Assembly: GCF_029323795.1 (NCBI RefSeq)
Contig: NZ_CP119758.1
Location: forward strand, 2,790,001-2,854,000
Length of the DNA: 64,000 bases
Direction: 5' to 3'
Origin: Zobellia alginiliquefaciens
GTDB lineage: Bacteria > Bacteroidota > Bacteroidia > Flavobacteriales > Flavobacteriaceae
The number at the start of each line of letters is the position of its first letter. The first letter of the stretch is position 1. Positions 17,369-27,674 of this stretch are shown one piece after another. The notes beneath the pieces were generated by a model. The model had not been told where the DNA came from. It made no database searches and worked only from the letters and a program-made list of their open reading frames with translations. Made by a program: the position numbers and the translations under genes.

Positions 17369-19183
17369 TTATTTCCAACCATCATTTTGTTTCAAATTAG
17401 AGCTTGTTAATATTTCACTCCTTGGTATTGCTCCGTATCTCATATAATCAGGGAAAGAAACTTGGTTTGGGTATACGTTCTCGTTAAAGTTATAGTTGAA
17501 TGTAGTTCCATTATCATCAGTAGAAACTTCCGATTTCTTAACAGTGGTATTTAAATCATCGCCCCATCGTCTAATATCATAAAAGCGATGACCTTCAAAG
17601 CACAGTTCGATACGTCTCTCGTTTTTAATGAGATCGGTTAAATCTGTCAAGCTTGCTAAATAGGGGTCGCTAGCTATGGAGGAGTCCCCATCAGCTGGGA
17701 TTCCGGCGCGATTACGAACTAGTCTTAATGCTTGTCTTGCCGAAAGACCATCAATCATTACATCTGGTCCTACCGCGTTATTAGCCGCTTCCGCAAAATT
17801 CAGATAGGCTTCCACTGCACGGAACATGGCTGTAAAGTGCCAAGGGGTTTCAGAACTTACACCAGCAACGAAACTTGGTTTTTCAGTTATCCATTTTCTT
17901 AAATAATAGTTGGTACGGGAAACACGTGAATCGTCTGAAATATTTGCAGCGCCTACGGAAGTATTGCCTCCGTTCCACATTTGAATGTTGAGGTTATGAA
18001 ATTCCGCATTGTTATAGATAATAGTCATGTAAAAGCGCGGGTCTCTGTTTTCATAGGGCATATCCTCGCTATACTCCGAGTTTGCCGAGTCTGTTATTGG
18101 GTAACCATTGCTCATAGGAAAAGCATCTACAAGGTTTTGCGATGGGTTTGTGGAACCTTGAACGGACAACCCTAATGAGGGCGGGTAGTTGTCTTCTTCC
18201 CAAGCCTTTGTTTGGTTTGCCCTTCTTAAAATTAACTCAGGGTTAGCATCTACCTTGGTAAAAAAGTCGTCATCTATGGTATTTGGGTGATAAATATCGG
18301 GTAGATTACCAAGAGCATCTATAACCTTTTTGGCCGCTTCTGCAGACCGTGTATAGTAACCAGCTGCCTGAGCAGAGTTACCTGCGGAAAAAGCCGGACT
18401 TGCAGCATAGAGAAGTAATCTAGATTTTAATGCGTTACAGGCAACCGTTGTAGGTAAACCTGCAAGTCCGTCTCCATATATGGTAGACTGTAGGTTGTCA
18501 TCTGGGTGTGAGTTCACGTATTCATCCGAATATTCAGGTAATAACCCTGAGGTTAGTGCAGTATCTATATGTGCAACAATAAACTCCACACTTTCTGCAT
18601 AAGGAGCTCTTTTTAATTCTAAAGCCTCTTCTTCTGTTATGACCTTGTCAACAATAGGAATACCCATGATTTCACCGTCTACTGGTCCGGCATAATCTCT
18701 TAAAAGCTGAAAGTAATTTAAGGCTAGTAAAAAATGCGCTTCTCCCTCCATTCTCTTTTTTATCTGGATATTTCTATCCTCATTGGAGTTTCGGTACACA
18801 ATATCATCATTAAGGCCTACGGAAAGGAATTTGTAGATGTTTTTAATATACCTGTAGTTATTGTTCCAAGTGTAAATGGGGTAATTGCCAGAGGTGAAAA
18901 AATTGGAGACCGTGTGCATTTTCCAAGCGGTAGAGTTGTAATCGTTAGAAACGGCATTGTCCGTAGCACAATCTAGAAAGTCACCAGAAAATGTTGTGTA
19001 ACTTCCTGGAATGGCTCCATAGGCAGGCACATAAAGGCCTTCTACATATTCAGGATTTAGCTCATAATCCAGTACTGTTTCTTCACTTAGATTATTGTTA
19101 AAGTTAGGTTCGAAATAGTCACTACAGCCTACTGATACTATAAACAGTAGTAGGAGTAATATATAGTTACTTATATTTTTCAT
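17369..19183 (-). CDS. SusD-like lipoprotein (second pair of the galactan locus)
   Basis: Glycan-binding outer-membrane lipoprotein, 604 residues, lipobox ending VSVGC (Cys20). It has SusD features: a helical N-terminal part, FEGHRFYDIRRWG near 545, and a C-terminal end near NDGWK. It pairs with the 941-residue SusC directly upstream (24 bases away). It is distantly related to the other SusD proteins in the window rather than a recent copy. Confidence 0.93.
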   Translation of the reverse strand: MKNISNYILLLLLFIVSVGCSDYFEPNFNNNLSEETVLDYELNPEYVEGLYVPAYGAIPGSYTTFSGDFLDCATDNAVSNDYNSTAWKMHTVSNFFTSGNYPIYTWNNNYRYIKNIYKFLSVGLNDDIVYRNSNEDRNIQIKKRMEGEAHFLLALNYFQLLRDYAGPVDGEIMGIPIVDKVITEEEALELKRAPYAESVEFIVAHIDTALTSGLLPEYSDEYVNSHPDDNLQSTIYGDGLAGLPTTVACNALKSRLLLYAASPAFSAGNSAQAAGYYTRSAEAAKKVIDALGNLPDIYHPNTIDDDFFTKVDANPELILRRANQTKAWEEDNYPPSLGLSVQGSTNPSQNLVDAFPMSNGYPITDSANSEYSEDMPYENRDPRFYMTIIYNNAEFHNLNIQMWNGGNTSVGAANISDDSRVSRTNYYLRKWITEKPSFVAGVSSETPWHFTAMFRAVEAYLNFAEAANNAVGPDVMIDGLSARQALRLVRNRAGIPADGDSSIASDPYLASLTDLTDLIKNERRIELCFEGHRFYDIRRWGDDLNTTVKKSEVSTDDNGTTFNYNFNENVYPNQVSFPDYMRYGAIPRSEILTSSNLKQNDGWK

Positions 19184-19206
19184 CTTTTAATATTTTTTTG
19201 TTTTCA

Positions 19207-22032
19207 TTAGAAGCCTATTTTCACACCTAAAGAGACGGTGGTATATCTTGGAGCTGAGGTTAAACCGGAATTTGGTGATTGAGCATCTAAAGACCAATCG
19301 CTACGGAAAGTCATGAGGTCATCCGCTTTAATAAATATGTTGAGGTCTTGAGCTGCGATCGATGCAGGAACAACATCTGGAAATTTATAGTTTAACTCTA
19401 TATTATTTAGTTTAAAATAGTAGGCATTCTCTAAAAAGAACGTAGAACTATTATAACTATGGGCAGAATTCTCGCTCGTTAACCTCGGTAGGGAGTAGTT
19501 TGCATTAGCTAGGCCAATAGCATTGCCGGAGCTATCAAATGTTGGAACGGCCGCATCATAAACAAATTTAGAGTACTTGGCATTTCCTTTATTGGTATAA
19601 TAAGAATTCCATGCATTCATTCTATCGAACCCGCCTACGCCTTGTCCTCGTGCATAAAAACTGAATTTTTTATATTGAAGATTAAGTATTGCGGAATAGA
19701 TATACCTAGGCGTACTATTTCCTATTACGGTCCGATCAAAGTTATTTATTACATTATCATCATAGGTGTATTCGGAGCTAGAATTAGATAGGTTTTTAAA
19801 TTTTAGATCCCCTGGGATTATAGGTCCTAAACTAGAGGTTAATGGGGCGCCGTTTTGGGCACCATAACTTGCAATATCTTCCGCACTAGTGTAAAAACCG
19901 TCGGCAACATAGCCCCAAATGGCATCTGTATCCTGACCGACAGTGTTTTGAAACGAAAAATCATTTAGCTCATCGTACTGTGCCCACTGTGAAATGTAAT
20001 GTGTGAAATTACCACCAATAGAGTATCCGAAGTCACCCAATTGGTCTCCCCACTTGGCAGATACCTCAAAACCTTTGTTGTCTATTGCATTGTAGTTGGC
20101 AACGATGTTTGGCGTACCGGCTAACTTAGGAAATGCATACTGTATAGTGGTAGGCATGCCTTCTCTTTTTTCGGTAAAGAATTCCGCATCCAACCTGAAC
20201 CTATTCCTAAACATCCTGGTGGTTATGCCTATGTTCAATTCAGTAGATGTTTCATAGGTTAAATTGGGGTTCCCGGCTTGTACATATTGAGTGCCTATTA
20301 ATGATTCTGAGTTTTTGACCCCCGTAGCATAACTTCCTGACCAATATTGGTAGTAGTCGTTGTATAATAAATATTGGAAGGATTGGTCATAGCCAATTTT
20401 ACCGTAAGACGCTTTGAGCTTTAAGTAGTTTATCGCTCCCAGATTGTCCATAAATTTTTCTTCGGATACAATGTAAGACACTCCAAAAGCATTGAACAAT
20501 TTCCATCTATTGTCTTTGTTGAACCTAGTTGATCCCATATAGGATGAAGTCACTTCAGCTACATATTTATCCTGAAATGCGTAGTTCAATCTCAATCCAA
20601 AGTTCATACTCTTGTCATCTTGTACTGTCTCCATATTAGCGGCGACGGTTTTTACGGTCTTATTGTCTACTAGATAGTTGAGAGTAGCATTTAGAGCATG
20701 TTTACCAAAAATCCGGTCATAATCTAAATAAGCTCCACCACCTAAGTTTCGATAATAAGAATCCCCCAAACGTTGCTCATTACCTTTTGGGTTGTAAACG
20801 CCGTTTACTATAAGAGTATCTTGCTGCGCCGCGGTCAATGCAGGTTTTAGTGTACGGTAGGTAAGTGATTTTCCTTCGGATATATAGTTGTTCATATCAA
20901 AAGTGGCATAAGCCCTAGCTTTTAATCCTTTAATATATCTGCTGAGATCAAAGTTCATTCCTATATTGGTTTGTGCAATAGACGTTGTGCGTCTCTGATA
21001 ACCGGAATAGGCAAGTTCTCCGTATAGGTTCTTTCCGTTTACGATGTCTGAAGTTCCCAATGAATCCACATTTGCTTGCGCACTAATGAAAATTGGGTAA
21101 TCCGTAGGCTTGGTACTGGATAACTGGTTAAAAAGTTCGTTATCACTAACATGGCTCCCGTTTTCCGTAAAGAAACGTCCTGAAATATCTAGATTTACGG
21201 AAATGACATCGTTTATTTTGTAATCTAAATTACTCCTTACATTTACAGCATTGTTCTTGTTTTTTTCTCCAACCTTTACAATACCATCTTCGCCTACATA
21301 ACCCAGATTGAAAAAATATCGGGTTTTCTCGTCACCTCCTACCAGCTGGGCATTTACATTTTTGTAATTCTTTGTGTCATTGACGAACATATCATAATAA
21401 TCCACATCCGGATATCTATAGTCCGTTCCTGCCAAAGCAACATCTTCGTTGGAAAATAAAATATCTTTTCCGTCGTTTCTGAGGGCTTGATTACGATATT
21501 TCATGTAATCGCGGGCGTCAACAAACTCCGGATAATTTCCCGCGCTCCGGATACCGGATTCTACAAGAAGGGAGATTCTTTTTTTAGAATTTGTGCCTCT
21601 TTTTGTCTTTATAACTACTACACCGTTCGCCCCTCTACTTCCGTACAACATTTTGGCCGTTGCATCTTTAAGGATGTAAACTATGTCTACTTCCTCTAAT
21701 TGTAAAGAACTTAAAAAACGGTTAGAAAGTCCGTCTATAACCACTAGCGGACCATCATTTTGTCCACCTCTGGATCTTCCTCTTACACGCCCTAGCGTAA
21801 AGCCGGGAACCTGACCTTCTATGGCCGCTGATAGGCTTGGATATCCAGAGTGTAACAACTCATCACTTGTAATTACGTCTATGGCTCCTACAAGCCTATT
21901 CTCGGACACTTTGGTGAACGGTAGCAACAGGGTGTCTTGTTTTGTGTTACGAATTCCATCTTGTGCCATGACATCATCTATGCAAAATAGACAAAGCAAA
22001 GCGCATGATAGTGTCAATATATATTGTTTCAT
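19207..22032 (-). CDS. SusC-family transporter lacking the usual N-terminal domain
   Basis: TonB-dependent outer-membrane importer of 941 residues. The signal peptide (about 1-23, ending VMAQ) is followed almost at once by the plug domain (VGAIDVITSDEL, then PLVVIDGLSNRF and GANGVVVIKTKRG). The carboxypeptidase-regulatory-like domain present in the other three SusC proteins here is missing, and so is a plain DEVVVxGYG segment. The barrel continues to VSLGVKIGF. It pairs with the SusD at 17369-19183. The shorter layout is seen in some SusC proteins, so the gene is probably intact rather than damaged. Confidence 0.9.
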   Translation of the reverse strand: MKQYILTLSCALLCLFCIDDVMAQDGIRNTKQDTLLLPFTKVSENRLVGAIDVITSDELLHSGYPSLSAAIEGQVPGFTLGRVRGRSRGGQNDGPLVVIDGLSNRFLSSLQLEEVDIVYILKDATAKMLYGSRGANGVVVIKTKRGTNSKKRISLLVESGIRSAGNYPEFVDARDYMKYRNQALRNDGKDILFSNEDVALAGTDYRYPDVDYYDMFVNDTKNYKNVNAQLVGGDEKTRYFFNLGYVGEDGIVKVGEKNKNNAVNVRSNLDYKINDVISVNLDISGRFFTENGSHVSDNELFNQLSSTKPTDYPIFISAQANVDSLGTSDIVNGKNLYGELAYSGYQRRTTSIAQTNIGMNFDLSRYIKGLKARAYATFDMNNYISEGKSLTYRTLKPALTAAQQDTLIVNGVYNPKGNEQRLGDSYYRNLGGGAYLDYDRIFGKHALNATLNYLVDNKTVKTVAANMETVQDDKSMNFGLRLNYAFQDKYVAEVTSSYMGSTRFNKDNRWKLFNAFGVSYIVSEEKFMDNLGAINYLKLKASYGKIGYDQSFQYLLYNDYYQYWSGSYATGVKNSESLIGTQYVQAGNPNLTYETSTELNIGITTRMFRNRFRLDAEFFTEKREGMPTTIQYAFPKLAGTPNIVANYNAIDNKGFEVSAKWGDQLGDFGYSIGGNFTHYISQWAQYDELNDFSFQNTVGQDTDAIWGYVADGFYTSAEDIASYGAQNGAPLTSSLGPIIPGDLKFKNLSNSSSEYTYDDNVINNFDRTVIGNSTPRYIYSAILNLQYKKFSFYARGQGVGGFDRMNAWNSYYTNKGNAKYSKFVYDAAVPTFDSSGNAIGLANANYSLPRLTSENSAHSYNSSTFFLENAYYFKLNNIELNYKFPDVVPASIAAQDLNIFIKADDLMTFRSDWSLDAQSPNSGLTSAPRYTTVSLGVKIGF

Positions 22033-22051
22033 AATTTATACTTGTTTATTG

Positions 22052-23968
22052 TTACCAACCAGGGTTTTGTTTAAATGATTCAAACATATTTACATACTTA
22101 ATATCCAAGGGATACCAATAATGCTTGTCTTCAAAGACCCTTGGGACATCCAATTTTTTGTTGACATAGTTAAATGAGCCATCTGCATTTTTAGTTACAC
22201 TGGCTTCGAAGATTCCTTCCGCCAACAAATCTTTGGCTGTGCGCCATCTGCGGATATCTCTCCATCGACGGAACTCTCCATAGAATTCTACCGCCCATTC
22301 ATTTCTTACCCTTTCTCTAAAGATTGACTTATCTGTTAAGAATTCAGAACGAACATCTGGCATTCCTATCCTGTTGCGTATCTTGTTCATTGCTTGGCTA
22401 GCTGTTGTTACATCAATACCGGCGGAAACGGCTTCTGGTATATTCGTGGAAGGACCATATACTTCATTGCCCAACTCCGCCAAACCTAGATACATATCTG
22501 CTAAACGGATAAGCGGAAAAATTCGGTAATAGTTCTGGGCCCACTTATTATCATATTTGTTATATCCCAATTTTCTCCATTTTCCTGCGTCAAAATAACC
22601 TGTGTAAACAAGACTTTTGCCTCTATAATACTTATAGTGCCAACCTTCGTCTCCAGGATTTGACCAAGCTTGATTTTCATAAGTAGAGTTATTTCCTCCA
22701 CCTGGGTCTGCTAGGTACATTTCATCACCCGGGCAGTAAATGAACGAACGTAAACGGGGGTCTCTGTTATCATAAGGGTTGTTAGGATCGAACGATGGAT
22801 CGGCCGAAGAGAAATTTTCTACGGGATATCCGTTTATGGTCTCGAATTTATCTACTGCGTTTTGCGTAGGAACGTTGAATACGGCCCACCCACCATCATG
22901 TTGAGGAAGGAACCATCCTACTCCGGAGTTGCTCCGGTTCATAGGTAAATTCCAGTTGTCCGAGTTTGTTGGGACAGGTTGAAATAGGGCTTCATCACTA
23001 ATAGCTCTATCTTGCGACATCCAATTCTCCATATAGCTATCCTTGTCGTAAAGTTTATATCGGGTAGCTCCACTATTGACCAGCTTAAGCGCGTTTACCA
23101 TTGCTGTAATTCCCTTTTTTGCATATGTTTCGTCGTATGAGTCTTGTCCAAAGGGTAAAGCATCTCCATTGGTGTTCATTAAAGGACTTGCTGCATACAT
23201 GTAGGCCATAGCTTCAATGGCATAGGCAGAAGCCTTGGTTAAGCGACCAATATCTAAAGGGTCTTTCCATTTATTCGGTAAATATTTAACTGCATCTTGA
23301 CAATCAGCGGCAATAAGATCTGCACATTGCTGAAATGTTGGTTTTATGTGATCAAAATTGAATTCTGTAGAGAATGTCTTACGCTCTCCACCCGTAGTGT
23401 CTATTAATGTTATACCTCCATAACGCCTAACTACTTCGAACATATGCCATGCCCTAAGTGCATGTGCTTGGCCAAGTAATTGATTTTTTAATTCTGTTGG
23501 AGAGGCACCTACTTCAGCGGGAAAATCGGTAAGCTTCTCAATGTTTTCAATTGCTAGTCCCATAGCTCTAATTGCCTTTAGGGATTTGCCGGCAGGAGAG
23601 TTGTAATATGGGTCAGACCCGTAGCTGGTTTCTGAGTTGAAATTCATACCAAAATCTCTCCAGTTAGCGTCTTGCCATAGGCCTTGGTTAATGGATTTAT
23701 AAACGGGCATATCTGTTTTTACGGCTTGTTGCTCATCTCCCATAGCGCCAACATAGGCTCCCCAATTAGATGAAGTAGCCACATAATTCATAACTAGCCA
23801 GTTGGCCCTATCTACAGCCCCTTTGTAGTTGTAGTATTCTGAATAGACAACCTCTGCGTCAATGCCCATTTCTGGATCTGCATCCAAATAATCCTCACAG
23901 GAAACTAGCCCCAGAGAGAATGTTAATAATACAATTAGTATTGTAGTATATTTTTTCATGTTTATCAT
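22052..23968 (-). CDS. SusD-like lipoprotein (first pair of the galactan locus)
   Basis: A 638-residue glycan-binding lipoprotein (lipobox ending GLVSC). SusD signatures include NEWAVEFYGEFRRWRDIRRW near 570 and a C-terminal FKQNPGW. It pairs with SusC at 23972-27145, only three bases upstream. The in-frame ATG at 23959 (giving MKKYTT) is a good alternative start. Confidence 0.93.
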   Translation of the reverse strand: MINMKKYTTILIVLLTFSLGLVSCEDYLDADPEMGIDAEVVYSEYYNYKGAVDRANWLVMNYVATSSNWGAYVGAMGDEQQAVKTDMPVYKSINQGLWQDANWRDFGMNFNSETSYGSDPYYNSPAGKSLKAIRAMGLAIENIEKLTDFPAEVGASPTELKNQLLGQAHALRAWHMFEVVRRYGGITLIDTTGGERKTFSTEFNFDHIKPTFQQCADLIAADCQDAVKYLPNKWKDPLDIGRLTKASAYAIEAMAYMYAASPLMNTNGDALPFGQDSYDETYAKKGITAMVNALKLVNSGATRYKLYDKDSYMENWMSQDRAISDEALFQPVPTNSDNWNLPMNRSNSGVGWFLPQHDGGWAVFNVPTQNAVDKFETINGYPVENFSSADPSFDPNNPYDNRDPRLRSFIYCPGDEMYLADPGGGNNSTYENQAWSNPGDEGWHYKYYRGKSLVYTGYFDAGKWRKLGYNKYDNKWAQNYYRIFPLIRLADMYLGLAELGNEVYGPSTNIPEAVSAGIDVTTASQAMNKIRNRIGMPDVRSEFLTDKSIFRERVRNEWAVEFYGEFRRWRDIRRWRTAKDLLAEGIFEASVTKNADGSFNYVNKKLDVPRVFEDKHYWYPLDIKYVNMFESFKQNPGW

Positions 23969-23971
23969 ATT

Positions 23972-26900
23972 TTAAAATGAAACCCTTAAGCCTACATTAT
24001 ATCTTTTTGTAATGGGGTAGACCTCTAATCTATTGGCTTCGGGGTCGAACGACCTCGGAAGATATTGCCAAGTGTATAGGTTATTTCCATTTATATAGAA
24101 TTCAAAATTGTCAAAGGCGCCGACCTTCTCTAGCAGTTTTTTAGGTAAACTATATTTGAGTTCAACATTCCTAAGCCTTACAAATGTGCTATTCCTATAA
24201 GAATAGTTACTACTTTCTTTATAATGATCAGTTTCTGAAGTGTGTAGTACCGGTACATCCGTATCTGTGTTATTTGGTGTCCACGCATCTTTTTGTTCAT
24301 TGTTCTTAAGCATGAACCCAAGACTGGAATTGGTGTTGTATGCGTATAAGAAGTTAGCGGATAATTGCTTGGATATACCATACATTCCATTGAACATAGT
24401 GGTTAGGCTCCAGTTTTTGTAACCAAGACCAAATGAAAAAGCAAAGGATTTAGTGGCATAAGAAGGGTCTCCAATAGAAACTTGGTCGTTCTGGTCAATA
24501 ATACCATCTGCGTTATAATCGTTGTATGTGAGGTCCCCGGGTATATATCCTCCAGGAAGTAGTGCCGAAGGAGTATAGGCGTAAGCGTCGTCCCAGTTTT
24601 GTGCCAATCCGGTACCCAACATTCCTTTGGTCCAACCTATAGGTTTGCCAGCTTCTTTTTGGTAGTCAGGGGTAGGAGTAGGGTCGTCTCTTTCTACAAT
24701 TCTGTTCTCCGTAATGGAAAGATTTCCCTTAAGCCAGTAAGAGAAACTATTATCAAAACTATCGTCCCACTGCAATTCAATATCTACCCCATGGTTTTTG
24801 GTTCTTCCTATATTTCCATAAGGGTTTGCGTTTCCGTACCAATTAGGAATAGTTCTTCTTTGCATTAAGATACCCTCACGATCTTCTTTAAAAAGATCTA
24901 CAGTTGTTCTTAGTCTACTGCGCAATACGTTAAATTCAAAACCTAAATTTTGTTTAATTGCCGTTTCCCAAGAGACATCCTGTACCGGTGGGTCATCCTC
25001 CGAATAAATATAAAGTCCATCTGCATTTTGGTTTCCAGTAATGTTTGGGATATAACCATATGCCATTCTAATTTGATTGCTGGAGTAGGAGCTGAGGTAG
25101 GCAAACCTGTTGTTTCCCAAACCTTTGTCTGAACCTATTTTTCCGTAAGAATATCTGATTTTGAAGAAATTTATGAACGACAGCTTATCTTGAACGAAAT
25201 TCTCTTCTGTCAAAACCCAGCCAAGAGCCAAAGAGGGGAAAAAACCAAAACGTTTACCAGGGGCAAAGTTTTCGTTACCATTATAAGCTCCGTTGGATTC
25301 AAAAAGGTACTTGTTTTTATAACCATATGTAACACGGCCTACCCATCCCTCTTCGAAATGAGGAAAGCTAGCACCGTATTTGTCTTTTCGGCGTTGAAAT
25401 AGACCTAAAGCACTAACTTTATGGTCTCCAAAAGTTTGGTTGTAATTAACGTTCAGTTCATAATATATACTGCTATTGTAACCATCTATATTTTCATTGC
25501 CCAATCTTGCGGGGTTCTCAAAATCATCTAGGGTAATTGGTTCTTGAACAACATTTCCGTTGTTATCTAAATTTGGATTATAACCATCCGATGAAGGAAC
25601 GTAGTAGTAAATTGGAGCATCGTTCCATCTTTTACTAACTTCGGATAGATAGTTCCTATAATAATTATAGGATAGTTTTCCCGATACATAGACGTTATCG
25701 TTCAAATCTTGTTTTAAGATAAAATCGGTATAGAGACGATTGCTCTTTTTGCCATATGAGCCTTCCCGTTCCATCATTCCCAAGTAGTTCACATTAATAG
25801 AGTTGTTATAATCATAGCCTAACCTACCGTTCTCGTATACCGCCGGGGCATTAATAAGCGCTGTAGAATACATGCGCTGCATAATTGTGCCGCCACTGCC
25901 TGCAATACCTCCGTTTGTGTTTTTTGTATTAAAGTTTCCGTTCCAGTTGGTCATGTCACCGGAAAGCTTGACACTGAACAATGTAGATTTTGAGAAGTTA
26001 AAATCTAAGTTGGTTCTATAATTAAAACGATGTTGATATGTACGAGGGTCGAATTCCGGTTGTTTTTGTAAATCAAAAATATCCCCGTCATAATTATAGC
26101 CGAATGATGTAAAATATTTTACACGTTCGTTACCTCCACTAATATTAAGATTGTATTGGTGGGTATAACCTGTTTTCATCAACGAGTTGATAAAGGAGGT
26201 ATATTGGTAGTATGGGTTATCTGCATACGCTGGGTCCCTCCATCTATCGATATAAAATTGAGGTACAAGCTTATCGTAATTACCATCATTCTGTTGGGCA
26301 AGATTAAAGTATTCCAGATTGGTAGCATAATCGGCCGCATAATCTGTATCTATCGTTGGTGATTTCATGCCGAAGTTTGCCGTAAACTGTATTTGTGGTT
26401 TTCCAATACGACCTTGTTTGGTGGTAATAAGTATAACCCCATTTGCTGCCTTAACCCCATAAACAGCGGTGGCCGAAGCATCCTTTAATACTGAAATCGA
26501 CTCGATTTCGTTTGGATCAAGGTTATTAAAATCACGCTCTACACCATCCACCATATAAAGAGGAGAACTATCGGTCCAAGAGGAGCGACCCCTAATTAGA
26601 ATGTTGGCTGCTGTAGAACCTGGTTGGCCTGCGGCCTGCATGGTTGTGACACCCGGAAGAAGTCCTGTTAACGCTTCGGAAATGGTGGTTACACTTCCTG
26701 CTTTTAAAAGCTCTTCTCCTTTTGCTTGGGTAATGGAACCAACTACTGTTTCCTTTTTTTGGCTTCCATAGCCAACCACCACCACGTCTGACAGTTGTTC
26801 TGCGTTGCTTTCCATGTTTACATTAATGGTAGTCTGCGCTGCTACCGGTATTTCTACCGTTTTAAAGCCTATGTAGCTGAATAATAATATAGCGGATTGG

Positions 26901-27145
26901 TCATTCTCTAATTGTATTGAAAAATTGCCGTCTATATCGGAAACGACTCCGTTGAAGGTTCCTTTTTCAATAATATTAACACCCGGAAGTTCTATGCCAT
27001 CCGAGTCTTTGGTGGTTCCGGTAACTGTTTTAGTTTGTGCGTTGACAGATAGGCTTGCTATGCACAACAAAAACAGGAGTAAGCGAGGACAATTATTGCT
27101 GAACTTAATTTTCCATTTTTTATTCATCATAATTATGTTTAGCAT
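23972..27145 (-). CDS. SusC-family TonB-dependent transporter, head of the galactan operon
   Basis: Full-length SusC, up to 1057 residues: signal peptide ending SVNAQ, carboxypeptidase-regulatory-like domain (about 38-115, with SDIDGNFSI), plug starting DVVVVGYG, and a barrel ending YNVGLRVSF. It heads a minus-strand run of seven genes down to GH16 (SusC-SusD-SusC-SusD-DUF1735-PKD-GH16) with short gaps, so all are likely co-transcribed. Starts at 27130 or 27127 (MNKKWK) give a more typical signal peptide than 27145. Two SusC/SusD pairs in one operon suggest two oligosaccharide types or sizes. Confidence 0.94.
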   Translation of the reverse strand: MLNIIMMNKKWKIKFSNNCPRLLLFLLCIASLSVNAQTKTVTGTTKDSDGIELPGVNIIEKGTFNGVVSDIDGNFSIQLENDQSAILLFSYIGFKTVEIPVAAQTTINVNMESNAEQLSDVVVVGYGSQKKETVVGSITQAKGEELLKAGSVTTISEALTGLLPGVTTMQAAGQPGSTAANILIRGRSSWTDSSPLYMVDGVERDFNNLDPNEIESISVLKDASATAVYGVKAANGVILITTKQGRIGKPQIQFTANFGMKSPTIDTDYAADYATNLEYFNLAQQNDGNYDKLVPQFYIDRWRDPAYADNPYYQYTSFINSLMKTGYTHQYNLNISGGNERVKYFTSFGYNYDGDIFDLQKQPEFDPRTYQHRFNYRTNLDFNFSKSTLFSVKLSGDMTNWNGNFNTKNTNGGIAGSGGTIMQRMYSTALINAPAVYENGRLGYDYNNSINVNYLGMMEREGSYGKKSNRLYTDFILKQDLNDNVYVSGKLSYNYYRNYLSEVSKRWNDAPIYYYVPSSDGYNPNLDNNGNVVQEPITLDDFENPARLGNENIDGYNSSIYYELNVNYNQTFGDHKVSALGLFQRRKDKYGASFPHFEEGWVGRVTYGYKNKYLFESNGAYNGNENFAPGKRFGFFPSLALGWVLTEENFVQDKLSFINFFKIRYSYGKIGSDKGLGNNRFAYLSSYSSNQIRMAYGYIPNITGNQNADGLYIYSEDDPPVQDVSWETAIKQNLGFEFNVLRSRLRTTVDLFKEDREGILMQRRTIPNWYGNANPYGNIGRTKNHGVDIELQWDDSFDNSFSYWLKGNLSITENRIVERDDPTPTPDYQKEAGKPIGWTKGMLGTGLAQNWDDAYAYTPSALLPGGYIPGDLTYNDYNADGIIDQNDQVSIGDPSYATKSFAFSFGLGYKNWSLTTMFNGMYGISKQLSANFLYAYNTNSSLGFMLKNNEQKDAWTPNNTDTDVPVLHTSETDHYKESSNYSYRNSTFVRLRNVELKYSLPKKLLEKVGAFDNFEFYINGNNLYTWQYLPRSFDPEANRLEVYPITKRYNVGLRVSF

Positions 27146-27674
27146 AAATTTTAGGTTAGCGTATTTACCATATATGTCCTGGGAAGTATCGCATTGATGC
27201 TAATGGTCATAAGCATGCCTTTCTTTGTCCACATATTTCGGACGATTGGTTTCAGAAATAGAATAATCACATGGCTCGTAACAGTTTTCGGAAAAAGAAA
27301 AAAAGGTTGGATTTTCTTGATAAAAAGTAAATTGAATCTCATATATATGTGGTTAAAATTGGTATTGCAAAAGATGTAATTTTATGTTAATTAAATTGCT
27401 TCATATGGGTTTATGGACGTAACATATGGTCATAAATATTAAAATGTGTTAATATTTTGCGCATATGATATTTTTGAAATCTATATTTTTTTAAATAGAT
27501 AATTTAAGGGGTGTTTTCTGGTAATTTCATATTGTTTAAGATGTTTCTGATCATCTTAAATCATTGCAGGAATGAACAGGGATATACATAGTAATCCCTG
27601 TAGGAAATTTTATTGTATTGAGAAAAAGTGCTTAATAAATGATACGGTAAAGTCCTCTTTTAAGTGAGCTTATT
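27146..27674. promoter_or_regulatory. Long upstream region of the galactan operon
   Basis: There are 529 bases without a gene between the susC start and the stop of the 635-residue gene, both on the minus strand. The sequence is very AT-rich. CATATG occurs three times in 66 bases (27402, 27423, 27462), the first two as CATATGG, which may be regulator sites. No clear TAnnTTTG box was found on the minus strand. The region probably holds the regulated promoter. Confidence 0.4.
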
